From Holophaga sp. (lineage in GTDB: Bacteria > Acidobacteriota > Holophagae > Holophagales > Holophagaceae), in the NCBI GenBank assembly GCA_016715205.1, contig JADKBC010000049.1, positions 62,001 to 126,000 of the forward strand: a stretch of DNA of 64,000 nt. Direction: 5' to 3'. The position numbers and the translations under genes were made by a program. The notes below the pieces were generated by a model. The model did not search any database and was not told the origin of the DNA. It saw only the letters and a list, made by a program, of their open reading frames with translations. Of this stretch, positions 51,894-60,061 are shown in pieces. Positions within the stretch are counted from its first letter, which is position 1. The number at the start of each line of letters is the position of its first letter.

Positions 51894-53264
51894 ATGACGC
51901 AACGCACCAACGTGGTTCTTCTTGCTGCCCTGATCACCGCCACCGCAGGGGCGCAGGACGTGAGTGTGTACGGCACCACCATGGCTCAGATGTGGAAACA
52001 GGACATCTCGGGCGACAAGCGAACCATGGCTCCGGCAGCCCAATACCTTGGGATTGATGCCAGCCAGTTGGGGACCGAGGCACTCTCCCTGCACTTGTTT
52101 GGTTGGGGCAGAACGGATCTGGGCGATCAATCTGTGCCCGGCAGCAAGTCTGCTGGCGATCTCACCTACGGATACCTGCAGTATCGGTTTGCGGAAGCCA
52201 ACGCCGAGATCAAGGCGGGGCGTTTTGGCATCACCCAGGGTGGCGCCATGGAGCAGGTTGACGGCGTGAGTGCCCGAACGGACCTGAAGGGCGGCTTCAC
52301 GGCCTCCTTCTTCGCGGGCAAGCCGGTGCTCTACAAGAACCTGGAAGGCGCAGCCCAGAAGGATTACGAATACCAGCACGATTTCATTTTTGGCACCCGC
52401 CTGGGTTGGCGCATGTCGAAGATCGGCGAATTGGGCCTCTCCTATTTGCAGGATGGCACCACCGCCGCCAAGGATCTGCATGTTCCCTCGCCCGTGGATT
52501 ACACCCGTCGCCAGATGGGCGCCGATATTCACCTCGTCCCGATCTCTATCATCGATTTCACGGGCCGCACCCTGTGGGATATGGCCAAGCATGACGAAAT
52601 GGCTACGGCGCCTTCCCGTATTGCCGAGCACGACTACACCTTGGCCGTGAAAATCGCGCCCACGTTCGTCGTGACCGGCAATTTCACCGAACGAAATTTC
52701 CAGGCCTACTTCGCGGGCACCAATATGCCCAACCTATTCCGCCAGACTGAACTGGGCAAGCATCGCGGGTATGGCATCAATGTCGTGCTGGGGCCTGCCT
52801 CTGCTGTGCAGGTGGTGGTGGACTATCGCAACACCAAGCGTGATTCCTATGGTGAAGCCAATCGTTTTGGCGGAGAAGTTCGTTGGACCATCCCTGAGTC
52901 CAAACTCCAGACCGGTCTCGGGCTCCACCGGGTTCTCGCCGATAACGTGATTTCGATTGATGATCGGGTTCCTACCTACAGTCTGTCCCACCGTGAAATC
53001 CGCGCCTGGGTGATGTATGAATCTGGCCGCTACTCCGCGAGCCTGGACGGCATCCGCCAGAGCTTTGACGACAAGCACAACCCAAGCCTTGCTGGCGTTA
53101 GCTCCCAGTATGAATTTGTGGGCTCCCTGGGGGCTCGGCTCACGCCGAGCATCAAGCTTTCAGGTGATCTGAGCCTGGGGGCCAATCCTCTGTTCAAGAA
53201 AGAGGTGCGGGGACTTCTGCGCGCGGAATACCGCTTTTCCATGGCTCGCAAAGGAGGCAAGTAA
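51894..53264 (+). CDS. Outer-membrane beta-barrel protein of a multiheme cytochrome operon
   Basis: 456 residues. A signal peptide (MTQRTNVVLLAALITATAGA) precedes a strand-rich protein with alternating aromatic residues (YGYLQYRFAEANAEIKAGRFGITQ; RGLLRAEYRFSMARKGGK at the end). There is no cysteine, so it has no heme and lacks the N-terminal CXXC seen in some MtrB proteins. Its place as first gene before three multiheme lipoproteins suggests the porin of a porin-cytochrome conduit. AGAGGCGA precedes ATG 51894; the start directly follows a non-coding leader. It is immediately followed by the next gene. Confidence 0.78.
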   Translation: MTQRTNVVLLAALITATAGAQDVSVYGTTMAQMWKQDISGDKRTMAPAAQYLGIDASQLGTEALSLHLFGWGRTDLGDQSVPGSKSAGDLTYGYLQYRFAEANAEIKAGRFGITQGGAMEQVDGVSARTDLKGGFTASFFAGKPVLYKNLEGAAQKDYEYQHDFIFGTRLGWRMSKIGELGLSYLQDGTTAAKDLHVPSPVDYTRRQMGADIHLVPISIIDFTGRTLWDMAKHDEMATAPSRIAEHDYTLAVKIAPTFVVTGNFTERNFQAYFAGTNMPNLFRQTELGKHRGYGINVVLGPASAVQVVVDYRNTKRDSYGEANRFGGEVRWTIPESKLQTGLGLHRVLADNVISIDDRVPTYSLSHREIRAWVMYESGRYSASLDGIRQSFDDKHNPSLAGVSSQYEFVGSLGARLTPSIKLSGDLSLGANPLFKKEVRGLLRAEYRFSMARKGGK

Positions 53265-53735
53265 ATGTTTCGGAGAAACACGCTCCTTTCGTTAGCGATC
53301 ATGCTCGGACTAGGTGTTTTGACGGCTTGCGGCATGCTGTCCACCGAGAAGAGCTTTGCAGGTACTCATCCTCAGGAATTAGGCGCCGGGCGCCCCCAGT
53401 GCTCAAGCTGTCATGAAGACGAATTGAAGGGTGCTGCCAAGACTTACGCCTCCTTCAATCACAGTTCCACCTTCGTGAAGGATCACAAGGTGCAGTCGGG
53501 CCAGGATGGCAATGTGTGCGCCACCTGCCACGCTCAGTCCTTCTGCTCCGATTGCCATGCGGGGAAAACCGTGATGAAACCTTCGACCAAGCTGGGTGAC
53601 CGGCCTGATCGTGCCACTCCCCATTCTGGCAACTACCTAACGATGCATCGCATCGAGGGCAAGATCGATCCGACCAGTTGCTACAAGTGCCATGGTCGGG
53701 CCAACAACGACAAGTGCACTGCCTGCCATCGGTAG
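53265..53735 (+). CDS. Pentaheme c-type cytochrome, lipoprotein
   Basis: 156 residues. The signal ends at the lipobox LTAC (Cys22). Five CXXCH motifs follow: CSSCH, CATCH, CSDCH, CYKCH and CTACH, so five c-type hemes are predicted in about 130 residues. The ATG directly follows the barrel gene's stop codon, with GGAGGCAAG inside that gene, so translation is coupled. It probably passes electrons across or at the outer membrane with the barrel. No closer family assignment is possible. Confidence 0.88.
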   Translation: MFRRNTLLSLAIMLGLGVLTACGMLSTEKSFAGTHPQELGAGRPQCSSCHEDELKGAAKTYASFNHSSTFVKDHKVQSGQDGNVCATCHAQSFCSDCHAGKTVMKPSTKLGDRPDRATPHSGNYLTMHRIEGKIDPTSCYKCHGRANNDKCTACHR

Positions 53736-53762
53736 GGAACTGGAAGCGTCAAGGGGACCACG

Positions 53763-54407
53763 ATGAACAGAATCAAATGGATGTTTGGTGTCGTTGTTGT
53801 GGTGGCATTTGCCATCCTGGCGGTGGGTTGCACCAGCACGACGGCCGACAATGCCCCCAAATTCAGTGCAACGGGTGAACACCCTGCGGGCTGGTTGCAA
53901 TCCCACTGGGCTGACTACAGCAAGAACCCTGGTCAATGCAGCACCTGCCACGGCTCCACAACGAACCCTGCCCAGGCTGGCGGGATTTCCAAGGTGAGTT
54001 GCTTCACCTGTCATGCCGATGGGCCTGGGCACCCCGCAGGTTGGGCTGACCCTGCTCAGCACGGCAGGCTTGGCGCCATGGCCGCGCCTGGCGAGAAGAG
54101 TGGCTTCGCCTATTGCGCCAAATGCCACGGAGCCACCTACAAGGATGGGCTGACCTCCACCACCTGCCTCGCCTGTCATACCAAGGCGCCCCACCCGGAC
54201 AAGCCCTGGGAAACCACCAACCCCATGAATCCCATTCACAGTGCTGTCCATCAGGGGAATGCACCTGAATGCTACAAGTGTCACAAGGACGGGCAGAACT
54301 CCACGCGCAAACCTTACGTGGCGGCTCCCCTTGGTACCGCACCTGGGTGCTTCAACAACACCCTGTGCCACGACTACGGCCAGTCTGCGCCGGGTTCTAA
54401 ACTCTGA
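53763..54407 (+). CDS. Multiheme c-type cytochrome, lipoprotein (five CXXCH plus one CX5CH)
   Basis: 214 residues. A hydrophobic signal ends at a lipobox-like AVGC (Cys23). CXXCH motifs: CSTCH, CFTCH, CAKCH, CLACH and CYKCH. Near the C-terminus Cys196-FNNTL-CysHis (196-203) forms CX5CH, which might hold a sixth, non-canonical heme or a disulfide. The HPAGW element occurs twice, near the first and second heme sites. It sits between the pentaheme and decaheme genes; AAGGGGACCACG precedes the ATG. Confidence 0.87.
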   Translation: MNRIKWMFGVVVVVAFAILAVGCTSTTADNAPKFSATGEHPAGWLQSHWADYSKNPGQCSTCHGSTTNPAQAGGISKVSCFTCHADGPGHPAGWADPAQHGRLGAMAAPGEKSGFAYCAKCHGATYKDGLTSTTCLACHTKAPHPDKPWETTNPMNPIHSAVHQGNAPECYKCHKDGQNSTRKPYVAAPLGTAPGCFNNTLCHDYGQSAPGSKL

Positions 54408-54509
54408 TCACTCGGATCAAATTAAAAGGAGGTGCCGCATCCGTACGTTGGTTCCAATCCTTGCTTTTGCCAATTGCCATCAATTTCACCCACGAAGGGA
54501 GAGTGCAGT

Positions 54510-57248
54510 ATGAAACTTAAAAACCTGAGAGGCTTGGTAGGGGTCTTCGCGGCCTCTGTCGTTGCCCTCATGCTCATCGGTTGCCGCGGCGCCGACGGAC
54601 AGAATGGCGCTGCTGGCGCCAACGGTCCTACGGGCCCCACTGGTCCTACGGGCCCCACGGGCCCCACCGGTCCCACCGGGCCTTCTTCCACGCCTGTTAT
54701 CGATGCGAACTTGTTCACGGCCGAGCAGTGGGCTGCTCTGAAGCCCAATGTGGCCATCAGCAAAGTCGCGATCAATGCCGGGAAACCTGAAGTCACCTTC
54801 ACGGTCAAAGATCCTGCCGGCAACATCATCAAGGGCCTAGATGGCTGGACTTCCAAGAGTTCCACCGCGACCCTCTACAGCTATTCCAACCTGGCCTTTG
54901 CGGTTGCCAAGCTGGTGCCCGAAAATGCCACGACCAAGGCGCCCAGCAAGTGGGTCAGCTACATCGTGAGCACCGTTCCCACCACTACCGCCGCTGCGGC
55001 CCCCACGCGTCCCTCCACGGACAACACGGGAACCCTGACCTTTGATCCCCTGACCCTGACCTACAAATACACCTTCTACCGCGACATCGTCGGCATGCAG
55101 GCTTGGCTTGATGCTCAGAGTTACGCCGGCAACAACCTCAAGGCTGATCTAGGCGATGTCTCCTTTGAAAACACCCTGGTGCATCGGCTCAGCTTGCAGT
55201 TCTCGGGCAATCTTCGCGGCACTGGCAGCAATACCTCCAACGGCACGACCGTTGCGACCGCCGTGGCCATGGAAAACCCGGTCAACCAGATCTATGACTT
55301 CATTCCTGGTCCCACCAACACCTGCGCCCCCGTGGCGGCAGGCACGGATATCCGCGACGTCATCTCCATTGGCAAGTGCAACGAATGCCACGAGAAGCTA
55401 GCCTTCCATGGTGGTGGTCGCGTAGAGGCTCGCTATTGTGTGGTTTGCCATACCGACCAGCGCAAGTACGGCTACGCCGAAGCATCCACAACGGCTACTG
55501 GGTATAACCCGAATGAATCCCTTGGTGGAACTTCCACCGGGCAGCGCAAGATCAACGGTGGCGCTGTGGGCGATATGACCGCAATGGTCCACCGCATCCA
55601 CATGGGCAAAGAGCTGGGCAAGACCGGCTACAACTATGCCAATGTCTACTTCGACAAGATCGGTTACTCGATGCTCGAAGGCGGCCAGAAGATGTGCATC
55701 AAGTGCCACGCCGATGTTCCCCAGGCGGGTAATTGGAAGACCAAGGCCAGCCGCCTCGCATGCGGCACTTGCCACGACGGCTCCGACCTTAGCGTGGGTG
55801 CCTCCCACCACACGGTTACCCTCACCGCCGGTGACAACAGCTGCCAGGTTTGCCATGCTCCGGGCGGGGCTGATATCGCAATCGTCCACATGGGCCTCGA
55901 TAAGACCCCCCACAACCCCACCACTGCGGCTGGGCTCGTGGCGCCTGTCTACACCATCAAGTCCGCGACAGTCAGTGGCACTACCGCCACGGTCGTCTTC
56001 AAGATCACCATGGATGGCACAGCAGTCACCTTCCTGCCCCCCGTTGCCGGTGGTTATACCAATCCTCTGACGGGTTTCACAGGCGCCCCCAGCTTCCTGA
56101 TGGCCTATGCTCAGCCCCAGGATGGCGTGACGCTGCCCATCGATTACAACAACCTCGGTAAGGCCAACGGTCAGCCTGCTACCGTTTCCATTGGTGCTTT
56201 GCTGAACTCCACAGGTACTGCTGGCAGCATCGCCGTCGGCACGGGCTCTGATGCTGGCTACTACGTGGCGACCATCAACAACGCTTTCCCTGCTGCCTAC
56301 GACAAGACCACCAATCCCACCGGCGCCATGCTCCGTTCGATTTCACTGCAGGGCTACTTTACTCAAGTTGCTGGCAGTTGGGATTCCAATGGCGATGGCG
56401 TGATCAACACGCTGGACACGGTCACTGCCGCTCGGCACGCCGTCTCAGTCGTCAAGCCTGTGACCGGTGATACCTCCCGTCGCACCGTCATTGATTCCAA
56501 CAAGTGCCAGGATTGCCACGAGTGGTTCAATGGCCACGGCGGCAACCGGGTCAAGGAAGTCCAGGTCTGCGTGACCTGCCACAACCCCAGCATCATCACT
56601 TCTGGCCGCGGCGCCACCGATGCCCAGGTCTCTGCTTACTATCCCAACCTGACAGCAAGCGAGAAGGCCAGCCTGAACCTCTGGACCGGCCTTGATTGGT
56701 CCACGAACCCTGTGGCGGCCAACCCCAATATCGCCCTGCTGTTCCCGCAGGACACGAACAACTTCAAGGACATGATCCACGGCATCCACGCTGGCAAGGA
56801 TCGGACCGAGCCCATGCGGATTCTCCGCAACCGTGGCGGCACGCTCACCATCATCGACGCTGCCAACATTGGCTTCCCCGGCATCCTGAACAATTGCCAG
56901 AGCTGCCATACCTACAACGGCTTCAGTGGAACCCCCAACCAGACCGTCACGAATGGTGTGGTGGGCGGACCCCTGCCCACGCGTGTTGCCATCGACATGA
57001 CCGGCATCACCACCACTGCTCAGGCCCTGGCTGCCACCAACGCAACCACCCAGAGCCTCACGGATTACATGACCACGCCCTTCACGGCTTCCTGCGTCAG
57101 CTGCCACGACAGTGTCCCCGCCAAGGCCCATATGACCTTGAATGGTGGCCAGATCATGGTTGCCCGCAGTGGCTTGAAGATCGCGGGTGAATCTTGCGCC
57201 GTTTGCCATGGCGCAGGCAACACCTACGATCCCGCCAAGGTCCACTAG
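54510..57248 (+). CDS. OmcA/MtrC-family decaheme c-type cytochrome, surface lipoprotein with collagen-like linker
   Basis: 912 residues. The lipobox LIGC (Cys25) anchors it; residues 27-59 are eleven Gly-X-Y triplets, six of them GPT. Ten CXXCH motifs are present in two groups: CNECH, CVVCH, CIKCH, CGTCH, CQVCH and then CQDCH, CVTCH, CQSCH, CVSCH, CAVCH, separated by a beta-rich domain, as in the OmcA/MtrC fold (domains I-IV). Such proteins reduce extracellular metals, humics or electrodes. I chose ATG 54510 (GAAGGGAGAG upstream) because it starts the signal peptide; the frame is open 26 codons further up. Last gene of the operon. Confidence 0.93.
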   Translation: MKLKNLRGLVGVFAASVVALMLIGCRGADGQNGAAGANGPTGPTGPTGPTGPTGPTGPSSTPVIDANLFTAEQWAALKPNVAISKVAINAGKPEVTFTVKDPAGNIIKGLDGWTSKSSTATLYSYSNLAFAVAKLVPENATTKAPSKWVSYIVSTVPTTTAAAAPTRPSTDNTGTLTFDPLTLTYKYTFYRDIVGMQAWLDAQSYAGNNLKADLGDVSFENTLVHRLSLQFSGNLRGTGSNTSNGTTVATAVAMENPVNQIYDFIPGPTNTCAPVAAGTDIRDVISIGKCNECHEKLAFHGGGRVEARYCVVCHTDQRKYGYAEASTTATGYNPNESLGGTSTGQRKINGGAVGDMTAMVHRIHMGKELGKTGYNYANVYFDKIGYSMLEGGQKMCIKCHADVPQAGNWKTKASRLACGTCHDGSDLSVGASHHTVTLTAGDNSCQVCHAPGGADIAIVHMGLDKTPHNPTTAAGLVAPVYTIKSATVSGTTATVVFKITMDGTAVTFLPPVAGGYTNPLTGFTGAPSFLMAYAQPQDGVTLPIDYNNLGKANGQPATVSIGALLNSTGTAGSIAVGTGSDAGYYVATINNAFPAAYDKTTNPTGAMLRSISLQGYFTQVAGSWDSNGDGVINTLDTVTAARHAVSVVKPVTGDTSRRTVIDSNKCQDCHEWFNGHGGNRVKEVQVCVTCHNPSIITSGRGATDAQVSAYYPNLTASEKASLNLWTGLDWSTNPVAANPNIALLFPQDTNNFKDMIHGIHAGKDRTEPMRILRNRGGTLTIIDAANIGFPGILNNCQSCHTYNGFSGTPNQTVTNGVVGGPLPTRVAIDMTGITTTAQALAATNATTQSLTDYMTTPFTASCVSCHDSVPAKAHMTLNGGQIMVARSGLKIAGESCAVCHGAGNTYDPAKVH
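54624..54677 (+). repeat. Six tandem 9-base units encoding Gly-Pro-Thr
   Basis: GGTCCTACG, GGCCCCACT and close variants repeat six times in frame within the decaheme cytochrome gene. Change in copy number would alter linker length without breaking the frame. Confidence 0.9.
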
Positions 57249-57291
57249 TCACAGTTGAACAGGGAACGCATCCAAGCGTTTCCCAGCGGTC

Positions 57292-57324
57292 AATAACCCG
57301 GATGCGACATGCATCCGGGTTATT
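57292..57324 (+). terminator. Terminator of the porin-cytochrome operon
   Basis: A perfect 14-bp stem AATAACCCGGATGC / GCATCCGGGTTATT with loop GACAT is followed by GTTTTA, 44 bases after the decaheme stop. Confidence 0.85.
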
Positions 57325-57365
57325 GTTTTAAAAAATACAATGATATTCTTTTATTGATAAGGGTT

Positions 57366-57394
57366 TTGTCTCGATCTGATGGTCGTAGTATGAT
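57366..57394 (+). promoter_or_regulatory. Promoter of the secreted HhH protein gene (and perhaps ccsBA)
   Basis: TTGTCT (57366-57371) and TATGAT (57389-57394) have an ideal 17-base spacer, preceded by an A/T-rich tract (57325-57358) that could act as an UP element. The start codon follows 19 bases downstream. Confidence 0.7.
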
Positions 57395-57412
57395 GCAAGG
57401 TGAGGTGTTTTT

Positions 57413-57757
57413 ATGATGAATGGCAAGCTTCCCCTTTTGGTGTTGGCGCTAGTCACCTTGACCTTCTCTGCCACTGGGTTTGCTCAGGACGTCAAACCGA
57501 CCGCGAAGGCCGACGCAACCATGAAAAACCGGGCCAACGCTTCGGTTAATGCTGGCAAGCGCAAAGGCGCACCTAAATTGGTGGATATCAATTCCGCCCC
57601 CAAGAAGGAGTTGCGGACGCTGCCAGGCATCACGGAGACCCTTGCGAACCGGATCATTGCAGGGCGCCCGTACAACAGTAAATACAATCTTCTTACGCGA
57701 TCGGTGGTGCCGCAGGATGTATTTGCGGCGGTGCGCAAGCGGATTGAAGTTCGTTAG
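57413..57757 (+). CDS. Secreted helix-hairpin-helix (ComEA-like) protein
   Basis: 114 residues. A signal peptide (LPLLVLALVTLTFSATGFAQ) is followed by a Lys-rich linker and a helix-hairpin-helix domain: VDINSAPKKELRTLPGITETLANRIIAGRPY, the ComEA pattern of a periplasmic DNA-binding protein in competence. Here it stands alone, after the cytochrome operon and 39 bases before the cytochrome c synthase gene, so its role may be different. GAGG seven bases upstream supports ATG 57413. Confidence 0.78.
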   Translation: MMNGKLPLLVLALVTLTFSATGFAQDVKPTAKADATMKNRANASVNAGKRKGAPKLVDINSAPKKELRTLPGITETLANRIIAGRPYNSKYNLLTRSVVPQDVFAAVRKRIEVR

Positions 57758-57796
57758 CCTGCGGTCTCAAATGCCTTCCGATACCAGGATGAATTC

Positions 57797-60061
57797 ATGA
57801 AAAAGCTCTTCGCCTTTCTGGCCTCTCTCAAACTTGCGGTCATCCTCTTGGTGCTCCTTCTGGTGGGCCTCTCGGTGGGGACGATTGTGGAAACAAAGAC
57901 CAACGCCGAGGTTGCTGGCCGGGCGGTCTACTATTCCTGGTGGTTCCTGGCATTGCAGGGGTTATTTGCCATCAACCTTGCCATGTCGCTGGCGGATCTG
58001 TTTCCATGGGCCACCAAACGCATCGGCTTCGTGGTGACCCATGCTTCGTTGATCCTGATTTTTGTTGGCGCGACCGTCACTTATTTTTTCAAGGTGGAGG
58101 GGCAACTCGGGCTTTGGGAAGGGGAAAGCGCTTCGATCATCGAGCAGCACGATTCTGCAGGCAAGCTGTTGGTACAGAGGCAGTTGCCCTTTTCTGTGAA
58201 GTTGGATGACTTCGTGCTGGAAACCTATCCCGGGCTCATGCGTCCGGCGGGTTTCTCCAGCTACATCCAGATCACCGACCGTGACTCGGGCCGCACTTTC
58301 CCAGCCAAAATCTGGATGAACCATGAGTTGACCTATCGCGGGTACACCCTGTTCCAGTCCAGCTACCAGCAGGCCGAGGGACGCGAAGCCACCGTGCTGT
58401 CCGTCTCCAGGGACCCGGGCCAAAACATCGTTTTCGCGGGTTATATCACCCTCATTCTTGGCATGTGCATCGTGCTCTTCATTCGAATGGGGCAAAGCCG
58501 AGACAAAGATAATCGGGAAAACATGACTCCGGTCGGAGCGGGCCGAAAGGCGATTCTGGCGTTGGCACTTCTTGGCAGCGCGGTGACCGCCTCGGCTACG
58601 CCCACGGTGGGCATGTTGAAACGCCTGCCGGTGCAACACGATGGCCGTACCATGCCCTTTGATACCTTGGCTCGGGAGACGGTTTGGACTGTGACAGGCT
58701 CGCACACCTGGCACGGCGCGGAACCTGCAATCACCCTGGCCGACTGGGTATTTGATCCCAAAACAGCAGCCAACGCGCCCCTGATCAAAGTAGGCTCCAA
58801 GGAATTTGCCGGGGCCATCGGGCTTCCGGCCGGTACGACCCACGCTTCCTTCATCCAGTTGGTCCAGAGCCAGCTATTGGCGACGCAATTGGAAAGTGCC
58901 CATCAGGCCGAGGCTGAAGGGCGGCCCAGGGGAGGGTTCGCCCAGGAAGCCGAGAAGCTAGATAAGCGAATCCTGGCGCTCAAGGCAGTGTTGTTTGGCG
59001 AAGTCATGCGGCCCATCCCTGTTCCTGGGAATCGCCTGGCACGGTGGGATCAGCCCACTGCCATCACACCTGCCGTAGTGGAGGCACTCATGACGGCGCC
59101 CCGGTTGGAGGGCTGGCCTTCCGCCGCGCGCATCGACCAGGAGATCTTCTACAACGAATTGAATCCGGTGCGGTGGTCCTGGCTCATTTTACTGGCCTCC
59201 CTTGCCATCTCCATCGCCGCTTGGGTGCGCAAGAGCAAGGTGCTGGATGGCATTGCCTTCGGAGCCCTGCTGGCAGGGTTCGGCATGATGACCTGGGATA
59301 TCTGGTTGCGCTGGAGCGTGGGCGAGCGCATTCCCGCCGCCAACATGTACGAATCCATGCTGTTCCTGGCGTGGGGCGTAGGGCTCTTTGCGGTAATTGC
59401 CTATGCGGTGCTGCGCAACCGGGTGGTGGTGCTCAATGCGGCGGTCATGGCTGCATTGACCATGGCGCTCATGGATCTGCTGCCCATCGATCGCTTCATC
59501 CACCCCATCGCGCCGGTGTTGGCCGGCACGCCCTGGCTGGCCATTCACGTGCCCATCATCATGCTCGGCTATTCCATCCTGGCCCTGGGCCTAGTGGTGG
59601 CCCACATGCAGATCGCGACCACCATCTTTGCGCCTGCCAAAGCAGAGCTGCGGGACCGCATGTATGACCTGCTCTATTGGTACATGTTCGTGGGTTCGAT
59701 CTTCCTGATCGCGGGCATCATCACCGGCTCCATGTGGGCGGCTTCCTCCTGGGGGCGCTATTGGGGCTGGGATCCCAAGGAAGTCTGGTCCCTGGTGGCC
59801 TTCCTCGCCTACATGGCCATCCTGCACGCCAAGCTCGATCGCATGATCGGCAAGTTCGGCGTGGCGATCATCAGCATCGCTGCCTTCCAAACCATCCTCA
59901 TGACCTACCTGGGCGTGAACTTTGTGCTTTCCACCGGCATGCATTCCTACGGCATGGGCGATTCACCGGTGGTGTTCTGGATGGTCACCGTGGCCTTGGC
60001 AGAAGTGGCGTTCCTGGTTTGGGGCGTGCTTGCCCATCGTCGGAACCAAGCCCGAAATTAG
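57797..60061 (+). CDS. Fused ResB-CcsA cytochrome c synthase (system II)
   Basis: 754 residues. The N-terminal ResB part (about 1-240) has transmembrane helices around LAVILLVLLLVGLSVGTIV and FVVTHASLILIFVGATVTYFF plus a periplasmic domain. The C-terminal CcsA part (about 450-750) has several helices, the WWD heme-handling motif WGRYWGWDPKEVWSL (about residue 655) and histidines in AIHVPIIMLGYS and GMHSYGMGDS. It exports heme and attaches it to CXXCH. Its place after a 20-heme operon fits that job. It ends four bases into the convergent dnaJ gene. The fusion is shorter than the roughly 1000-residue forms of epsilon-proteobacteria. Confidence 0.9.
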   Translation: MKKLFAFLASLKLAVILLVLLLVGLSVGTIVETKTNAEVAGRAVYYSWWFLALQGLFAINLAMSLADLFPWATKRIGFVVTHASLILIFVGATVTYFFKVEGQLGLWEGESASIIEQHDSAGKLLVQRQLPFSVKLDDFVLETYPGLMRPAGFSSYIQITDRDSGRTFPAKIWMNHELTYRGYTLFQSSYQQAEGREATVLSVSRDPGQNIVFAGYITLILGMCIVLFIRMGQSRDKDNRENMTPVGAGRKAILALALLGSAVTASATPTVGMLKRLPVQHDGRTMPFDTLARETVWTVTGSHTWHGAEPAITLADWVFDPKTAANAPLIKVGSKEFAGAIGLPAGTTHASFIQLVQSQLLATQLESAHQAEAEGRPRGGFAQEAEKLDKRILALKAVLFGEVMRPIPVPGNRLARWDQPTAITPAVVEALMTAPRLEGWPSAARIDQEIFYNELNPVRWSWLILLASLAISIAAWVRKSKVLDGIAFGALLAGFGMMTWDIWLRWSVGERIPAANMYESMLFLAWGVGLFAVIAYAVLRNRVVVLNAAVMAALTMALMDLLPIDRFIHPIAPVLAGTPWLAIHVPIIMLGYSILALGLVVAHMQIATTIFAPAKAELRDRMYDLLYWYMFVGSIFLIAGIITGSMWAASSWGRYWGWDPKEVWSLVAFLAYMAILHAKLDRMIGKFGVAIISIAAFQTILMTYLGVNFVLSTGMHSYGMGDSPVVFWMVTVALAEVAFLVWGVLAHRRNQARN

